From NCBI GenBank assembly GCA_003453735.1, contig DMNE01000079.1:4059-11968 (forward strand): 7,910 nt of DNA, read 5' to 3'. The position numbers and the translations under genes were made by a program. Positions 6,870-7,910 of this stretch are shown here, piece by piece. Origin of the DNA: Nitrospiraceae bacterium. GTDB taxonomy: Bacteria > Nitrospirota > Thermodesulfovibrionia > Thermodesulfovibrionales > UBA9159. The notes under the pieces were generated by a model, which saw nothing but the letters and a program-made list of their open reading frames with translations, ran no database searches and was not told where the DNA came from. The first letter of the stretch is position 1. Every line of letters begins with the position of its first letter.

Positions 6870-6926
6870 TAGAGCCACTTTCTCACGAAGGGTTCGGCTT
6901 TATCAGGATCGGTTCTATTTACCCCA

Positions 6927-6956
6927 CTTATAACAGATAAGAATCCACTTTTCCAA
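6927..6956 (-). promoter_or_regulatory. Candidate sigma70-type promoter of the regulator gene
   Basis: On the minus strand TTGGAA (6951-6956) and TATAAG (6927-6932) are separated by 18 bases. They match the consensus at 4/6 and 5/6 positions and lie about 57 bases before the ATG. The rest of 6870-7116 is AT-rich and non-coding as far as I can see, apart from a short inverted repeat ATGAA-ATA-TTCAT at 6959-6971 next to the -35. Confidence 0.4.
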
Positions 6957-7116
6957 ATATGAAATATTCATGATTCTATAACTCAAGCTTATGATTGATG
7001 CCAAGTCATGCCCCATAGATATGACCTGCCATATGGTTTTTCCGTTCAAAAGGCGTGAATTTCAAGTTAAAGTCTCTACAGTGCGACAGGGTGCAAAGGT
7101 GTGGGATAATAAGTCC

Positions 7117-7178
7117 AGAAAGTAGGGACAGCGACCACTTTTGATGTCGTCAAAAAAAGGTCGCTGTCCCTACTTTCT
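7117..7178. repeat. Long REP-like hairpin with 20-bp perfect arms
   Basis: AGAAAGTAGGGACAGCGACC (7117-7136) is perfectly complementary to 7159-7178. Inside it a second stem, TTTTGA (7139-7144) with TCAAAA (7150-7155), closes a 5-base loop, TGTCG. The whole 62 bases form a nearly continuous stem-loop in either strand. The core GGGACAGCGACC resembles palindromes that I recall near IS200-like REP-associated (Y1) transposases in deltaproteobacteria, but no such transposase is visible here. It could be a REP/BIME-type element, a small non-autonomous element, or a transcript-end structure. No adequate T-run directly follows it. Confidence 0.8.
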
Positions 7179-7189
7179 CAGTGCTTTAA

Positions 7190-7227
7190 GGGGTTTTTTG
7201 AACAAAAGGACGAAAAGGTATATTTCA
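7190..7227 (+). repeat. Tn3-family terminal inverted repeat (left end)
   Basis: The 38-base segment starts GGGGT and has ACGAAAA at positions 21-27. Both features fall at the same positions as in the Tn3 end as I remember it (GGGGTCTGACG... with ACGAAAA at 21-27). The middle and the inner end differ. This is based on recalled comparison only; the matching right end would settle it. Confidence 0.65.
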
Positions 7228-7342
7228 AAAACCAAGCGATCCTGGTGTTTTTAAAGTGATTTTGACCGTATGTTTCCTTTTGTAGCATTTTTGCCTTGTC
7301 CTAAATGCCGTTCTTTTTTTGCGCGTTTCTCAGGTCCAAAGA

Positions 7343-7372
7343 TTGCCCTGATATAGCGTATAAGCGTATAAT
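7343..7372 (+). promoter_or_regulatory. Candidate transposase promoter overlapping a tandem 8-bp repeat
   Basis: TTGCCC (7343-7348) and a perfect TATAAT (7367-7372) are 18 bases apart, 48 bases before the transposase ATG. The spacer and -10 are covered by two adjacent copies of AGCGTATA (7355-7362, 7363-7370), framed by GATAT (7350-7354) and ATATC (7376-7380). The repeat may be an operator or part of a resolution site. Confidence 0.45.
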
Positions 7373-7420
7373 TGAATATCGAATTTAAGATAAGCAGTTT
7401 GCTCGCCCTCAAAAAAGAAA

Positions 7421-7910
7421 ATGCGTTTAAACATCCTTGGTGACGATGAAATAGAAGCTCTGTTTGGCCTTCCACATTTTACGCACGATGAGCGGGTGCA
7501 GTATTTTACACTCACACCGCCGGAGACCGCAACTCTTGAGCAGCTGCATTCTGTCGCATCCAGAATATACTTTATATTACAGCTTGGCTATTTTAAAGCA
7601 CGCCGCATGTTTTTTGTGTTCAACTTTCCAGAAGTCGAAGAGGACGTTACATATATACAGCAGCAATATTTCCCCAATTTTGTGTTGACTGCCTTGTCAA
7701 TTACAAAGACTACTCGGTTAAAACACCAACACCTGATTCTTCAACTCTGCAACTATCGGAGCTGCCATGCAAGAAAACGGCGTCAATTGAAAACAAAAGC
7801 GCACTGGGCAGCCGTAGTTTGTGCCAGACCTGTCTATGTTTTCCGTGAACTCGTTAATTATATGGAAGAGCAACGTATCGTTGTTCCTGGCTATAGCTTT
7901 TTACAAGATA
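7421..7910 (+). CDS. tnpA: Tn3-family transposase, N-terminal part (DUF4158-type domain; truncated by window edge)
   Basis: This opens with an ATG and runs 163 codons to the right edge without a stop. An in-frame TAA at 7391-7393 limits the start, and no other start codon precedes the ATG. The ribosome binding site is poor (A-rich AAGAAA). The sequence has the pattern of the N-terminal domain of Tn3 transposases: EIEALFGLPHFTHDERVQYF (10-29), SRIYFILQLGYFKARRMFFV (47-66), an EDVTYIQQQYFP segment (73-84), then LVNYMEEQRIVVPGYSFLQ (144-162). This domain contributes to binding the transposon ends. The catalytic DDE region, found much later in this roughly 1000-residue family, is outside the window, so activity cannot be judged. 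The gene reads away from the nearest end, with its 5' end about 230 bases from the inverted repeat. It is on the opposite strand to all other genes here and more AT-rich, as expected for an insertion. Confidence 0.85.
   Translation, partial: MRLNILGDDEIEALFGLPHFTHDERVQYFTLTPPETATLEQLHSVASRIYFILQLGYFKARRMFFVFNFPEVEEDVTYIQQQYFPNFVLTALSITKTTRLKHQHLILQLCNYRSCHARKRRQLKTKAHWAAVVCARPVYVFRELVNYMEEQRIVVPGYSFLQD

Larger units (their letters stand above)
7190..7910 (+). mobile_element. Left part of a Tn3-family transposon (continues past right edge)
   Basis: The element is defined by a Tn3-type terminal inverted repeat at 7190 and by the transposase beginning at 7421. Only the left end is in the window; the right end, any resolvase and any cargo are outside. 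The insertion lies in the non-coding DNA upstream of the regulator, 11 bases beyond the REP-like hairpin. The five bases just outside, TTTAA (7185-7189), are the expected position of a 5-bp target duplication. Confidence 0.75.

Noticed and set aside
6991..7125. 44-codon plus-strand ORF starting MIDAKSCPID and ending within the left arm of the hairpin
   Set aside because: It has no ribosome binding site and no recognised similarity, and it ends inside the palindrome. It is probably a chance ORF in non-coding DNA.
7251..7515. Minus-strand ORFs of 61 and 74 codons in the transposon end
   Set aside because: They overlap each other and the transposase start in the opposite direction and lack motifs or plausible start signals.

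Overview
The window looks like a chromosomal segment of an anaerobic, probably deltaproteobacterial (Desulfobacterota-like) organism. Three things suggest this: a corrinoid protein paired with a pterin-dependent methyltransferase, a very long regulator that joins a MalT-type NTPase to a SARP-type DNA-binding end, and a REP-like hairpin of a kind I associate with such genomes. The taxonomic guess is an inference and no marker gene is present. Apart from the transposase at the far right, every gene is on the minus strand.

Right to left (the direction of transcription), the layout is as follows. A Tn3-family transposon enters from the right edge, with its left inverted repeat starting near 7190 and the first 163 codons of its transposase at 7421 onward on the plus strand. 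Just outside it is a 62-nt near-perfect hairpin (7117-7178). About 250 bases of non-coding DNA then lead to the large regulator gene (3600-6869). A 208-base intergenic gap (3392-3599) holds a hairpin, a short inverted repeat and direct repeats at an 11-base period. After it come a 77-aa small protein, the corrinoid protein, the methyltransferase, a 22-aa peptide ORF with a perfect Shine-Dalgarno sequence, and a 144-aa four-helix membrane protein. These five are closely spaced or overlapping and read as one operon. After another 228-base gap comes a secreted IPT/TIG plus collagen-repeat protein that runs off the left edge.

How the parts probably work together: the methyltransferase and the corrinoid protein are the two shared components of a methyl-transfer system, moving a methyl group between a Co(I) corrinoid and tetrahydrofolate. 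The substrate-specific methyltransferase that would load the corrinoid is not in the window, nor is a reductive activator, so the methyl donor is unknown. The regulator immediately upstream is the obvious candidate to control the operon. The membrane protein is unassigned.

The most unusual observations are these: (1) the SD-plus-peptide leader inside the operon has a second, decayed copy in the gap after the membrane protein gene; (2) the operator-like repeats lie between a SARP-type regulator and its presumed target; (3) a long REP-like hairpin sits 11 bases outside a Tn3 insertion point; (4) the methyl-transfer pair has no visible substrate enzyme.
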